Source of the DNA: Penium margaritaceum
Taxonomy: Eukaryota > Streptophyta > Zygnematophyceae > Desmidiales > Peniaceae
DNA: 64,000 nt
Assembly: GCA_023375785.1 (NCBI GenBank)
Contig: SZWC01000835.1
Span: 35,056-99,055 of the forward strand
Direction of reading: 5' to 3'
In this document: in pieces, positions 12,190-21,780 of the stretch
Layout: every line of letters starts with the position of its first letter
How positions within the stretch are numbered: the stretch's first letter is position 1
Position numbers and translations under genes: made by a program
Notes under the pieces: model-generated
Told to the model about the DNA's origin: nothing
The model's input: only the letters and a program-made list of their open reading frames with translations
Database searches by the model: none

Positions 12190-12945
12190 AAGGGGGGAAG
12201 TGTTGCATATCAAACGTACATGAGTCCCTAATCTTTTCGAGTGGGTTTTTCTGTTATCACACAAATAGCCAATTGAAACGCAAGATTGCGGTACTCCCTC
12301 TGACAGTGAAGAAAAAACCAACTAACTGCCCTTGTCCTCAGTGAATCTCCCCGAATCTTCTGACAACTTTGACCACTTTTGTAAACATACGACAAAAGTA
12401 TCAGGACCTTTTGGTCGACTTCTCGACACATTGAGAAGAATCCAAATTTTTAAAGATGCATCTTGCATCCTCACCGTCGATACTCAAGCTCTACCAATGT
12501 CCTGGTAGACCTTATTGGGCCCGACCACTCACGACGCGATTCCACACGCGTCGCTCGACAATCGACCCAATGATCCCGACTATGTCTTTTTCGTAACTCG
12601 ACACTTGTATGCATATGTCCGATCATTTTGACAGTTGTCATTAAAGTACACCTAATGCTAATCATGAATTACTCAAGTGTCTCAAATTCTATATTGTGTT
12701 CTGCCTTGCAACTTCTACCTGTTCACCATCGATGCTCCGTTTGGCATAAAACTTAGGACACAAGCCAAGGGGACTTCAGAGCAACGAGGTGTGTCTTCAT
12801 TGAACTCTAGCATCATGGAGAAGTCAAAAGAACAGTATGAAAGTATCAGTTTAGTTCACAATAAATCCACAATAACTTCTAGAAAGTGGTCAAACCTATC
12901 AAATTCTTCTAAAAAAAAAGACCAAAGGTTGAGGCAGGTGGCCAC
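12190..12945 (+). repeat. purine tract and 3' LTR start of chromovirus C
   Basis: The run aaaaggggggaag ends at 12200 and TGTTGCATATC begins at 12201, a typical purine-tract/LTR junction right after the chromodomain. The right end is unknown because D is inserted at 12946 and no second LTR copy is in the window. No coding sequence is seen in this stretch. Confidence 0.65.
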
Positions 12946-13568
12946 TGAGAGTTTACATGGAAGCTTCTTCGCACTGCTGCTACTGACAGGGCAATGCTCT
13001 CCAGTCAACGATTGCACTAGCGCACATGGAGGATGTAGAAACGGCAAGGATTGGGGTAGGCGAGACGCTGAGAGTCTCATAAGTACAATAGCTTCAATTT
13101 GCTAAGAGAAATGACAAATGAAAAGCACACCGCACAAACATCTGCAGCGGGGAACGCCACATGACGCACACGACAATGTCAGTTTGTCTTAAAACCGGAC
13201 CAAATCCACTGTTTTGGCCGTAACTCTACACACATGCATCCAAACTCAACACCATCTCAACCTACAGATGCAAGAAGCTCCTATTGGTATCATGCACATG
13301 TTTGGCATAGATCAGTGGACACTCAATAGAAAACATGCACCTCAGGCACAAGAGCTAGTCCACCAAGAAAACTTTAGCAAAAACAGAAAAATTGCAGAGC
13401 ACCCTAGCAGGCACTCAAGACGTCGTGGCAGCTATTGGTGGGTGGAGCCACCACTTGTCGGTGCTCCAGTGCCAGCTGGGTCCGTATCAGGGATGTGCAT
13501 GACCTTGGACAGAGCCGAATGGTTATAGTAAGCTATACATGCAGACAGAGACGGCTCACATCACAACA
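12946..13568 (-). repeat. 3' LTR of copia D (623 bp)
   Basis: It runs from TGAGAG (12946) to TCACAACA (13568) on +, that is TGTTGTGA...CTCA on the minus strand. The degraded purine tract (gttccccatga on +) is beside it. Shared blocks with A and B include cagtttgtcttaaaaccgg and gttttggccgtaactct. Confidence 0.8.
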
Positions 13569-13689
13569 GTTCCCCATGATCTGATGGTACGCATATTCAT
13601 ACACATGAAAAACTTATACAACTGCATAATGAGATGCCCGTTACTGCATACTCGTACACCACACTCTTAGCCACTCTTGGTCAAGGGAC

Positions 13690-14990
13690 GAAGCCCGAAA
13701 AAACAAATGGCCACCATGAACTTTCAACGCGCCAGTGCCTTGGTCAGGAAGTCAGACCACTTCATCTCTGTGCCAACCCAGACGATCGAGATCACCTGTC
13801 GCTCCACAAGATCATCTCTGTGCCAACCCAGACGATCGAGATCACCTGTCGCTCCACAAGTAAAAGGATGCAAGGCACAGACTGAAGCAACTAAGAAAAC
13901 AGACGTTTAACCCACACCGCCTCGGCAGCCCCAGTCCCCAGTTTAGCATACTTAGTCCCTGATGAGGAATATGCAACACAGCCATGCTTGCCGCTGCGCC
14001 ACAACATAGCAGTGCCACCAAGGAAGGACATGTAGCCTGTCCGACTACACCCATCATGGCTCCACGCCTGGTCACTATCTCGGTAGCCATCGACTACTGC
14101 CGAATACTACCATCGAATGCAGAGTCCAAGATACGGTGAAGAGACCACGTACCGCACCACTCGTACAGTCACGTGAAGGAATCTCGCCCGAGGACACTCC
14201 AAAATATGTGTAAGGAGGTTGACGGCAAAGGCAATGTTGGGTCGTGTGGTAGTGGTCTAGTACATCAAAGAGCTCATGAGGTGCAAGTACAGGGTCACGA
14301 CCACTGTCTCTCCTAGTTGTGCTACATCATCCACATTCACAGCATCCTGCCCGTCAAGTGTGATGGGGATGGATGCTATGAGAGTGGCACCAAGGAGGCT
14401 CGCAAAACACTCCTCCACAATGTTGGCGTAGCGTGCCTGATGCAACAAGAATATCCGTCGCTAACAATCACGTATGATCTCCATCCCAAGAAACACAACT
14501 ACAACACGAAGGTACTTCATCATGTAGTTTTCCTGGAGAATGCCTTGGCCTCCTTCACAATGTCCATCCACATAGACAAGGATGGCGGTGAAGCATTGAG
14601 CTGCCCGTCTGAGAAAGAGAGATGGCTCAGCATCACTCTGTAAGTGACCAGCACGTGTCAGTGTGGTGCTAATCTCCTAGTTCCAAAACCTGGGTGACTG
14701 TTTCAAGCCATACAAAACCTTGAGCAAGCGCCAAAAATTGTCACTGACCTGAAAATCAGGTGATTGGACCATGCAGATCTCCTCCTTTAAAATTCTATGG
14801 AAGAACGTGTTACTCACATCCATCTAGTACAACTCCAAGTCATGCTGAGAAACAATCCTGAACAGAGCATGAGCGGTGGTCATGCGGCCAATGGGTGTGA
14901 AGATGTCAATGATTTCCACGCCCTCAACCTATGAGAACCCCTTGGACACCAAGCAAGCCTTGTAGCAATCATGTACGTCACAAGGATTCA
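13690..14990 (-). pseudogene. copia D RNase H and RT remains
   Basis: Minus-strand fragments match copia RT/RNase H: LHQARYANIVEECFASLLG with ASIPITLDGQDAVNVDD (14257-14448) and the RNase H tail next to the purine tract. The region aligns along its length with A's 270-1720, so it is homologous, but it is heavily decayed. Confidence 0.8.
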
Positions 14991-14999
14991 CCTTCTTGC

Positions 15000-16604
15000 G
15001 AGAGACCCACTAGACCTGTACAACCTTCCGACTAGACGGGAGATTGACAAGCTCATAGACACTTTGCTCATGGATGGCTCTCAGCTCATCGTCAGGAGCG
15101 GCACACAATAACTCTGCATCTAGAGCCGAGAGTGCCTCCTTGAACGTGACTAGATCAGGCATCGTCAAGGGAGAGCCCCGGGTGGCTAAGACACATGCCT
15201 CCGTATTTAATCTAACCACATCAAGGTCAATTGTGATGTTGCAAGCGGCTGAGATCTCTCGGGACACCAACTCATTGCAGACAAGACATGTTGCGTGTAC
15301 CTTATTGTAGTTTGCCTGGACACTTAGGCCAAGGGCCTTCGTTCCAGGCTCGCCACTCTGAATACTACAAGTCAGGAATTTAGGCACCGAGTCAGCAGTC
15401 CACTGAGCCCTAGAGGCTAGTGGTCAGAGATGTCCACCGGGTCCCGGGCAGTAGCCCAATGCTAAGGTGCTCACCTCAGAGTGTAAAGCAGGGTCCTGGG
15501 CCTCAGCCGCAAGGGCTGTGGACTCACGGGGAAGGGAAGAGGGTGCAGGCGGAACATGGATAGGTGCCGGCTTGCACATAGGATGAGCAGGTGCAGGCAC
15601 ATGAGTAGGTGTGATTAGGGATGATGTCACCGTCATGGGATCACATGTGTATGAGGGATCTGGCATTGACACGAGATGAGGTGTGCCGAAGGAGAATCAT
15701 GCTGGCACGAGATCAATTTTGCTAGAGGGGACTGTTGCTGGCACAAGATCAGGTGTACCAAAGGGGAATGATGTTGGTATGGGATCAGATGTGTCGTTGT
15801 GGACTGATGAGGCTACTAGATCTATGGCCACAATGACCGGATCGTCAGAACCAAGAGACCGGACCTCAGGTGAGGTGGCCACGATGTAGCCATTTGCACG
15901 ACGATACTCCCCAATCTTTCGGGAAGCCACAAAGGTGTGAGCATGGTCAGCGACCAATGAAACAATGCTTGATTGGTCACGGTAGGTGAGAGCCTCAAAG
16001 AATAGAGCGTCTTGAGACTCGACAATGCGATGGCGAGTGGGGTCCCAAAAGGGCCAAGCATTTGATCGTTCAGAGATGCTGAAGAACACACACATGCAAC
16101 CCCGAGGTGAGACCTTGCACCTGTCCTCAATGTATCAGATATAGGCGAGGGACTCCCCAACGGGGGCAAGATGGAGATCGGTGCGATGGCCAAACCATAG
16201 CTCGTACGGTGTGACATAGTCTGGAAGAGGACCATGCGGCAGGCGGTTCTAGAGCCACGTCATACAAGAGAATCCCTCAAATATGAAGGTTTCCGGAAGA
16301 CCGCACCACATGGCACAGACCGCAACATCCATGGTGCCGTTCCAATGCTCACACACACAATTATGCTGAAGTGTAGTAGTTGTGGAGAGCTAGTGAAAGA
16401 CGCCATGCTCTATGAGTTACAAATCCATCTCGCCTAAGAGCTTGCCACCACAATCCAAGCAGAAAGAACATGTAAAGGATATGACGAGATTGGCGCTCAG
16501 CCATCACCAACCAAACGCAGACCGCCAGAGTGGCGTCACTCTTGTAGCACAGGTTGTAGAACCACCACATCCCAATGAATTTATCACTCATGCTGAGCAC
16601 AAAG
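15000..16604 (-). pseudogene. copia D linker and C-terminal integrase remains
   Basis: 15010-15387 matches the linker just before RT in B (GEPGTKALGLSVQANY). 15697-16095 matches the integrase C-terminus (SNAWPFWDPTRHRIVESQDA, LFFEALTYRDQSSI). 16361-16600 matches the integrase core (VMAERQSRHILYMF). A Pro/Thr/Ser-rich stretch lies between. The frame ends at the foreign insertion that begins at 16605. Confidence 0.8.
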
Positions 16605-17573
16605 CTGTTGAAAAATTGCCCCTCCGCATGTCCAAGAGCGGCGCCGGGAGGCGCCGACGAGCCGCCAGAAAGTGGAAACTCTGCACCGGCGGATCTGGCG
16701 ACTTGAGGATTGCTTGGATCCTAGAATGGATGATTTTCATGTAAAGTTTACGAGTCGTTCAATCTATTGGAAGTTGTTTCGCCGGAATCAAACAAGAATC
16801 GAGGGAGATATGGCCTTCCAAAGTTGGGATGTGCACAGCGGCTGTGGGAGTGAGTGAAATCCGGTGGATAATCGACCGGATTGAGTAACAAAAATACCAT
16901 CTGGAGAATTTGCTCCGGAAGGCCTACCGAGGCGTCCGGTGGATAATCTACCTGATCAGGTGGATCATCCACCGGATCATGTAGTGCAGGTTGTTACTGA
17001 GGGACATAGCCAAAATCATGGGTTGGCGTCCGAAACTCAATAGTACGTTTTGTTACTCGGGGACTTCATCAAAATTCTGACTGCAGGTCCGCGGACAGGT
17101 TTCGAACCTCGTCACACCCCATTACCAAACTCGACCCAAAAGTGGGGAGGGTGCGTGGAAACAGTGCATTGGACCCCCACACCATGTGCAATGGGATCTG
17201 CGCCTTGGAAAAGGCGCTTCGCACGTGAAGGTTGGCGCCACGACGAGTGGCGGCGTCAGGCTTTTGTAGTGGGTGAGACCTGTGCTTCGGCAAACGTAAC
17301 TTGGGCTACGCTTGGCCGAATTTTGCGCGGTTGGGTGCATTGGAAATCTCATGAATAGCCCCATAAATGTTGTGATCATGTCCATGCTAAGAAACACTGA
17401 TGCAAAATCGCGTCATTCCCTTCGCAAAAGTGACTGTCTCTAAATGCCTGCTCACATAGCGTGAGGCGACCAGAAAGCTCACGCTCAGTCTCAGATTCGC
17501 CCAGAACAGAAGAAGTGAACCATTAGAGACGATCAAACAAACATCGGGACCGCACCATGTGGATTCCATCCTG
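16605..17573. mobile_element. unclassified ~0.97 kb insertion inside copia D
   Basis: The integrase similarity of D stops at about 16604 and resumes at about 17574. The junctions carry acaaag (16599-16604) and acaaaag (17574-17580), which look like an aged target duplication. Inside there is no recognisable protein. There is a perfect 15-bp odd palindrome GGTGGATCATCCACC (16959-16973), two further ccggtggataatc copies (near 16860 and 16935), and a ~42-nt sequence repeated at 59-bp spacing (16991 and 17050, starting TTGTTACT). I see no convincing terminal inverted repeats or poly-A tail, so the class is open (non-autonomous DNA element, Helitron fragment or other). Confidence 0.5.
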
Positions 17574-18270
17574 ACAAAAGCAGCCCCGATCTGAGAGGGA
17601 ATTGACTAGGAGAGGATCAAGGAGGTCCAAGTGGACCAACTCAAATGGACACAATACCCGTGAGGTGGACTCAGAGTAACTGTAACGATGCATCTTAGCC
17701 CGAGCGCAAAAGAGGTAATCAGTCCTGGGTGGCTTCTTGAAGGAAGCCGCATCAAGCCCGAGGGCGGGCTGTGTCCTAATGAGATTGGACACCATGTCTG
17801 AGCTCACGTGGAAGAGACGGCGATGCAACAAGAACTGGTGCTCAAGGGAGAGCATGCCAATCTCAAACACACACGTAGAAGATGATGAGGAAAGAGGCAC
17901 GGAGGGAGGGTGGTGAGTGACCCGATACAGGTCATCAACAACAGATGAACAGAGGAAAATAGCAAGAATATCCTTGGTAGAAATAGTGGCAGCATCCACA
18001 GAGTGCTCAACAGAGAAACCCATCCGAGAGCAGGTCCAAAAAAACAGCAGGCTGAGCTCCAAAGCAGGAATGTAAAACACGTCAGAGATGTACAGGGGGG
18101 GCAGACGGAATTTCAAAGTGCACGACCCCAACATCGTGGACTGGCAAAGAATGACTAGATCCTGTAAGAATAGATTGAACCGACCCAACAGGAGCAAGGA
18201 CAACAAAGTAAGCACGTCGACAGGTCAGGTGGTGAATGGCACTATAGTCAATGATCTAAAGCACCACTCG
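17574..18270 (-). pseudogene. copia D GAG-pre-integrase and protease remains
   Basis: The minus-strand frame 17523-18215 carries ISDVFYIPALELSLL, HQFLLHRRLFHVSSDMVSNL, YLFCARAKMHRYSY and FELVHLDLLDPLLV, matching the GAG-pre-integrase and the first acidic block of integrase in A (3775 downwards). Remains of the protease region follow to about 18270. Confidence 0.85.
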
Positions 18271-18583
18271 CTTCATGAACTGTCATTGACACTGAGCAAT
18301 GGGCCATAGAACACTCTGTAGCTACCGGTCGCTTAGTAGGGACAATGGAGTCACGACGAACAGCACAAATGTGGGACTTTTCCAACTACTTTGTATTGTC
18401 AGGCTTGATGTCATCACATGTGCTCAAAATGACTGCTGAAAAAAAAAAAAAAAAANGTCGCTTAGTAGGGACAATGGAGTCACGACGAACAGCACAAATG
18501 TGGGACTTTTCCAACTACTTTGTATTGTCAGGCTTGATGTCATCACATGTGCTCAAAATGACTGCTGAAAAAAAAAAAAAAAA
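18271..18583. repeat. non-coding remnant with exact 127/128-bp duplication around an N
   Basis: Bases 18328-18455 and 18457-18583 are the same sequence, each ending in a run of 16-17 A, separated by a single N at 18456. Exact identity inside an otherwise old element, plus the N, suggests an assembly join rather than real biology. No gene is seen here. Confidence 0.85.
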
Positions 18584-19046
18584 CACAACGTTAATGCGTG
18601 CTGCGGCGCACAACAGGTGACTCACGCGACAGTATCAGTTTGTCCTAAAACTGGCCCAAAACTACTGTTTTGTTCGCAACTCTGTGCATATGCATCAAAC
18701 GCAACACTTTTTGAACCTACAGATGCAAAATCTCAAGCTAGGCACTACGACTAGTAACATGCATGGGTCCGGTATCGATCAGTGGACGCACAATGCAAAC
18801 CACGTCAATCGGCCTCAAGAACCATTCCACTAAGGAAACTCTAGCGATAACAGAAAAACTGGAGAGCACCCCATTAAGCACTCGAGACACCGTGGCGGCT
18901 GTCTGGCAGCTTCTGGTGGATGGACCCACCACCCTTCGGTGTTGCAATGCCAGTTGGGTCCATATGAGGGATATGCACGAGCATGTACACAGCTTAGTGG
19001 TCATGATAAGCTGTGTAGAAAGACGGAGACGACTCACGTCACAACA
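18584..19046 (-). repeat. 5' LTR remnant of copia D
   Basis: It aligns with the right three quarters of the 3' LTR (12946-13568): gtcagtttgtc.taaaac..g, the lgaacctacagatgcaa-type block near 18715, and the terminal tcacaaca at 19039-19046. The inner end, primer site and leader are not recognisable. The right end fixes the element boundary and is followed by gccat, near-matching the left flank gccac. Confidence 0.75.
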
Positions 19047-19145
19047 GCCATAATGAACTTGATCAATTGGTGCAAACATCCTTACGTCGATGCGTGGTTG
19101 GTCATAGAATTCAAGGACAGGAGTTTCCATGCACAGAGTTTAGAG
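19047..19145. other. 99-bp spacer between copia D and copia E
   Basis: Sequence outside both LTRs. It may be the continuation of chromovirus C's 3' LTR or its flank, since D appears inserted there. Nothing else is recognisable. Confidence 0.4.
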
Positions 19146-19656
19146 TGAGAATATGCTGTGAAGCTTCGTAACCTTGCTATCGCTGATTTGGTAACACTCT
19201 TTAGTCAGCTAACACACTAGAGTCTAATACAGGTGCAAGAAGCAATCACGACAAGTGATGCACATTGCAATGGTCAGTTAGTCCCAAGACGAGGCCCAAA
19301 TCCACAATTCTGGCTATAACTCTGTGCATAGGCATCCAAATGCACAACCATCTGAACCTGGAGATGAGAAACCTCAAGCCACATGAGACCACTTCCACAT
19401 GCTTGGGACGAGCAACTACATGTGGACATAATGCAAAACATGAAAACCGGGCCGGAAAGCCAATCCACCTAGAAAGTCCTAGAGACTAAATACACACTGT
19501 ACAATCATCATTGTGGCAGCTGTCTGGCAGCTGCTAATGGGTGAGCCACAGCCCGACGGTTCTTGGGCACCAGATGGGTCTGCTTCACCAGCATGGAAAT
19601 GACGGACTGGTCACAGTCAGCTGAGCAAAAAGGCAGGGATGGCTCACATCTCAACA
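19146..19656 (-). repeat. 3' LTR of copia E (511 bp)
   Basis: It starts TGAGAATATG on + and ends atctcaaca, directly before the ctccccc purine-tract complement. It shares the blocks ggctataactctgtgcatagg and the gtcacagtcagctgagc end with the other copia LTRs here, but it is clearly diverged and shorter. Confidence 0.75.
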
Positions 19657-19799
19657 CTCCCCCATGACCCCATGGTACGCATGTCCAAACATGTGCAATG
19701 TGATTCAAGTGTGCAACGCGATGCTCAAAATTCCATACGCACACACCCCACTCTCAATAATCCTCAGGCAAAGGACAAGCTGGACAGAATGAGTGGCCA

Positions 19800-21460
19800 A
19801 CTTGAACTTTGCACATGCTTATGCCTTGGTCAGAATGTTTGCCCAGTGCTTTTCAGTTCCCATCCATATGACGATGTTCACATGTCGCTCTACCAAATCA
19901 GGCACAAAGCGATGTTCAAGAGCAACATGATTTATGCATGTAGGGGACACACCACAGGTCTCAGTAATGGCCAGGGCAGTTTGGTTGTCACAAAGTAGAA
20001 AAATGAAAGACAAAGATTGGTGTAACTCATAAAACAAGCATGATAGCCACACCGTCTGAGCAGCACCATCCCCCAGTGCAACATACTCACATCTAATGAG
20101 TTTCATGCAATGGAATCCTCCTTGTCGCTTCAACAAGACAGAGCAGTACCACCTAGCAAGAACACGTAGCTTTTCTTAATGCGTTCATATGGGCTCAATG
20201 CCCAGTCACCGTCTGTTCAATTGTCCACTACCACCGAATACTTCTGATGAAGCAAAGGTATTGTGTAGAGAAAATGTAGCGCACCACTTGCACAGCTGTG
20301 TCAAGGACTCTCACGCAAGGAAACTGTAACATCTGTGTAAGGTGGTTGACGGTGAAGGCAATGTTGGGTCATGTTGTCATGATCGAATACATCAGATAGC
20401 GGATGATCACGTCCATTGTCTCCCCCAACTATGCAAAATTATCCATATTGATAACATCTTTACCATAAGGTGTGATGGGGGTGGAGACCACAGAAACTAC
20501 ACCAAGAATGTTAGCAAATTGCTCCCATACAACGTGGGTAAAACATGCTTGGTTCAGCAAGAGTGTCCATTTCCGACGATCACCCACCATCTCCATCTTT
20601 AGGAACACACGTGTAGGAACAAGGAGATTTAAGCATCCTCAAGGATTGCATTGGCCTCCTTCACGGCAACAATTGACAAAGACACAATTAGGAGTTCTTC
20701 AACATAGACCAATACGACAGTGAAACCCTCGGCTGTCTTTCAGGAAGAAAAGGGACAGATCGACGTCACTATGCACGTAGCCGGCAAGAGTCCTTATGTA
20801 AATGATCTCCTAGTTCCTGCACCAAGATGACTGCTTCAGCCTGTAAACGGCCTTGCATAAGTGCTGAACCTTGTCAGTGACCTTGAAGCCAGGTGGCAAG
20901 ACCACATAGATATCCTTCTCCAAAGTATCATGGAAGAGCGTGTTGTTGACATCCATTTGGTGTAGCTCCCAGCCATGCTGAGCAACAACCGTAAAAAGGG
21001 TACGAGTTGTGGTCATGCGGCTGACGAGTGTGAAGGCATTGTTGAAATGCACACCCTTAACATATGAAAATTCCTTCGCTATCAAGTTGACCTTGTGGCA
21101 ATCGAATGAGCTGTCAGGCTTCACATTCTTGCAAAAGACCCACTTGGCCTCTATGGCCTTCCGTTCAAGTAAGAGATCAACAAGGTGATAGACACCGTGC
21201 TCATGGATGGTTTTGTACTCATCTTTACGAGCAGCATGCCACAGCTTTGTGTCCTCAGCTGAGAGCGCCCCTATCAATGTGCCTGGATCAGGATTCATCA
21301 AAGGAGAGCCCCGGATGCCCAAGATGTACGCCAGAAGACTTGTTCTGACCATGACAAGATCGTATGCGACATCACAAGCGACAGAGTACTCACGTGAGAC
21401 AATCTCGTGACCAAATAGACAAACTCATGCCAAGGGCCTTTGTACAAGGCTCCCAGGGGT
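19800..21460 (-). pseudogene. copia E RNase H, RT and linker remains
   Basis: RNase H: LLCDNQTALAIAET and NHVALEHRFVPDLVERHV (19819-20136). RT N-half: ALFTVVAQHGWELHQMDVNNT-like block, IYVVLPPGFKVTDKV, LCKAVYRLKQS (20810-21352). Upstream of this a linker resembling A and B. Homology is unmistakable though decayed. Confidence 0.85.
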
Positions 21461-21780
21461 ACACCACACCATCTTCCACAACTTGAAAATCAAGTAAATC
21501 ATTTTCATCCTTTTACATAGTCCACACATGTTGATATGTTGTGCTCCTTGCCATGGGTGGCATTGACCATATTCCCTGGTTCGACCACTAGAGAGTGGTC
21601 AGAAACCTGATCTGACTTTGGATGTGGACTCATTGGAAACTCCATGCGAGATCAAGATTTTAATCGCTTGATCTGAGTGAGTATTGAAAAAGTTAGCATA
21701 GTCCAAAGTTTGGGTCTTGGACGGGTGGAATCTGGTACCTGCCATGGGTGGTGGGATAACTCTCAGTCGGTGATCCAAGT
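21461..21780. other. unassigned spacer between E and F
   Basis: No coding similarity seen. It may contain the 5' end of F, but there is no primer-binding site or LTR pair to show it. The phrase gccatgggtgg occurs twice (near 21554 and 21742). Confidence 0.4.

Larger units (their letters stand above)
7417..12945 (+). mobile_element. Ty3/gypsy chromovirus C, 3' portion
   Basis: Plus-strand remains occur in gypsy order: gag (about 7470-8620), protease (about 8690-9040), RT (about 9430-10130), RNase H (about 10200-10720), integrase (about 10840-11860), chromodomain (about 11985-12140), purine tract and 3' LTR start (12201). Its 5' LTR and gag start must lie left of the window, on the other side of inserted element A. 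The element is old and heavily broken (well over ten breaks). The outer end of the 3' LTR cannot be fixed without the 5' copy; D interrupts at 12946, so this end is only a bound. Confidence 0.88.
12946..19046 (-). mobile_element. Ty1/copia LTR retrotransposon D (decayed)
   Basis: Minus-strand element with 3' LTR 12946-13568, RNase H about 13690-14230, RT about 14250-14990, linker about 15000-15700, integrase about 15700-16604 and 17574-17700, GAG-pre-integrase and protease remains to about 18270, and a shorter 5' LTR remnant ending at 19046. Flanks gccac (12941-12945) and gccat (19047-19051) differ at one base and look like an aged 5-bp target duplication. A ~0.97 kb foreign insertion interrupts the integrase part, and gag is not recognisable. 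More than fifteen breaks. The LTR is of the same family group as A and B. Confidence 0.85.
19146..21460 (-). mobile_element. Ty1/copia element E, 3' half only
   Basis: Minus-strand copy with 3' LTR (19146-19656), purine tract (ctcccccatg on + at 19657-19666), RNase H (about 19800-20250), RT (about 20300-21180) and linker (21190-21460). Similarity to the A/B clade stops abruptly near 21460; integrase, gag and 5' LTR are absent from the window. About eight or more breaks. Confidence 0.82.

Noticed and set aside
16970-17120. ggtttcgaacctcg as a tRNA B box
   Set aside because: No A box at the right distance and no cloverleaf; it lies in the unclassified insertion in D.
18440-18583. poly-A runs suggesting a retrogene or LINE 3' end
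   Set aside because: Both runs belong to an exact repeat next to an N and lie inside copia D; an assembly artefact is more likely.
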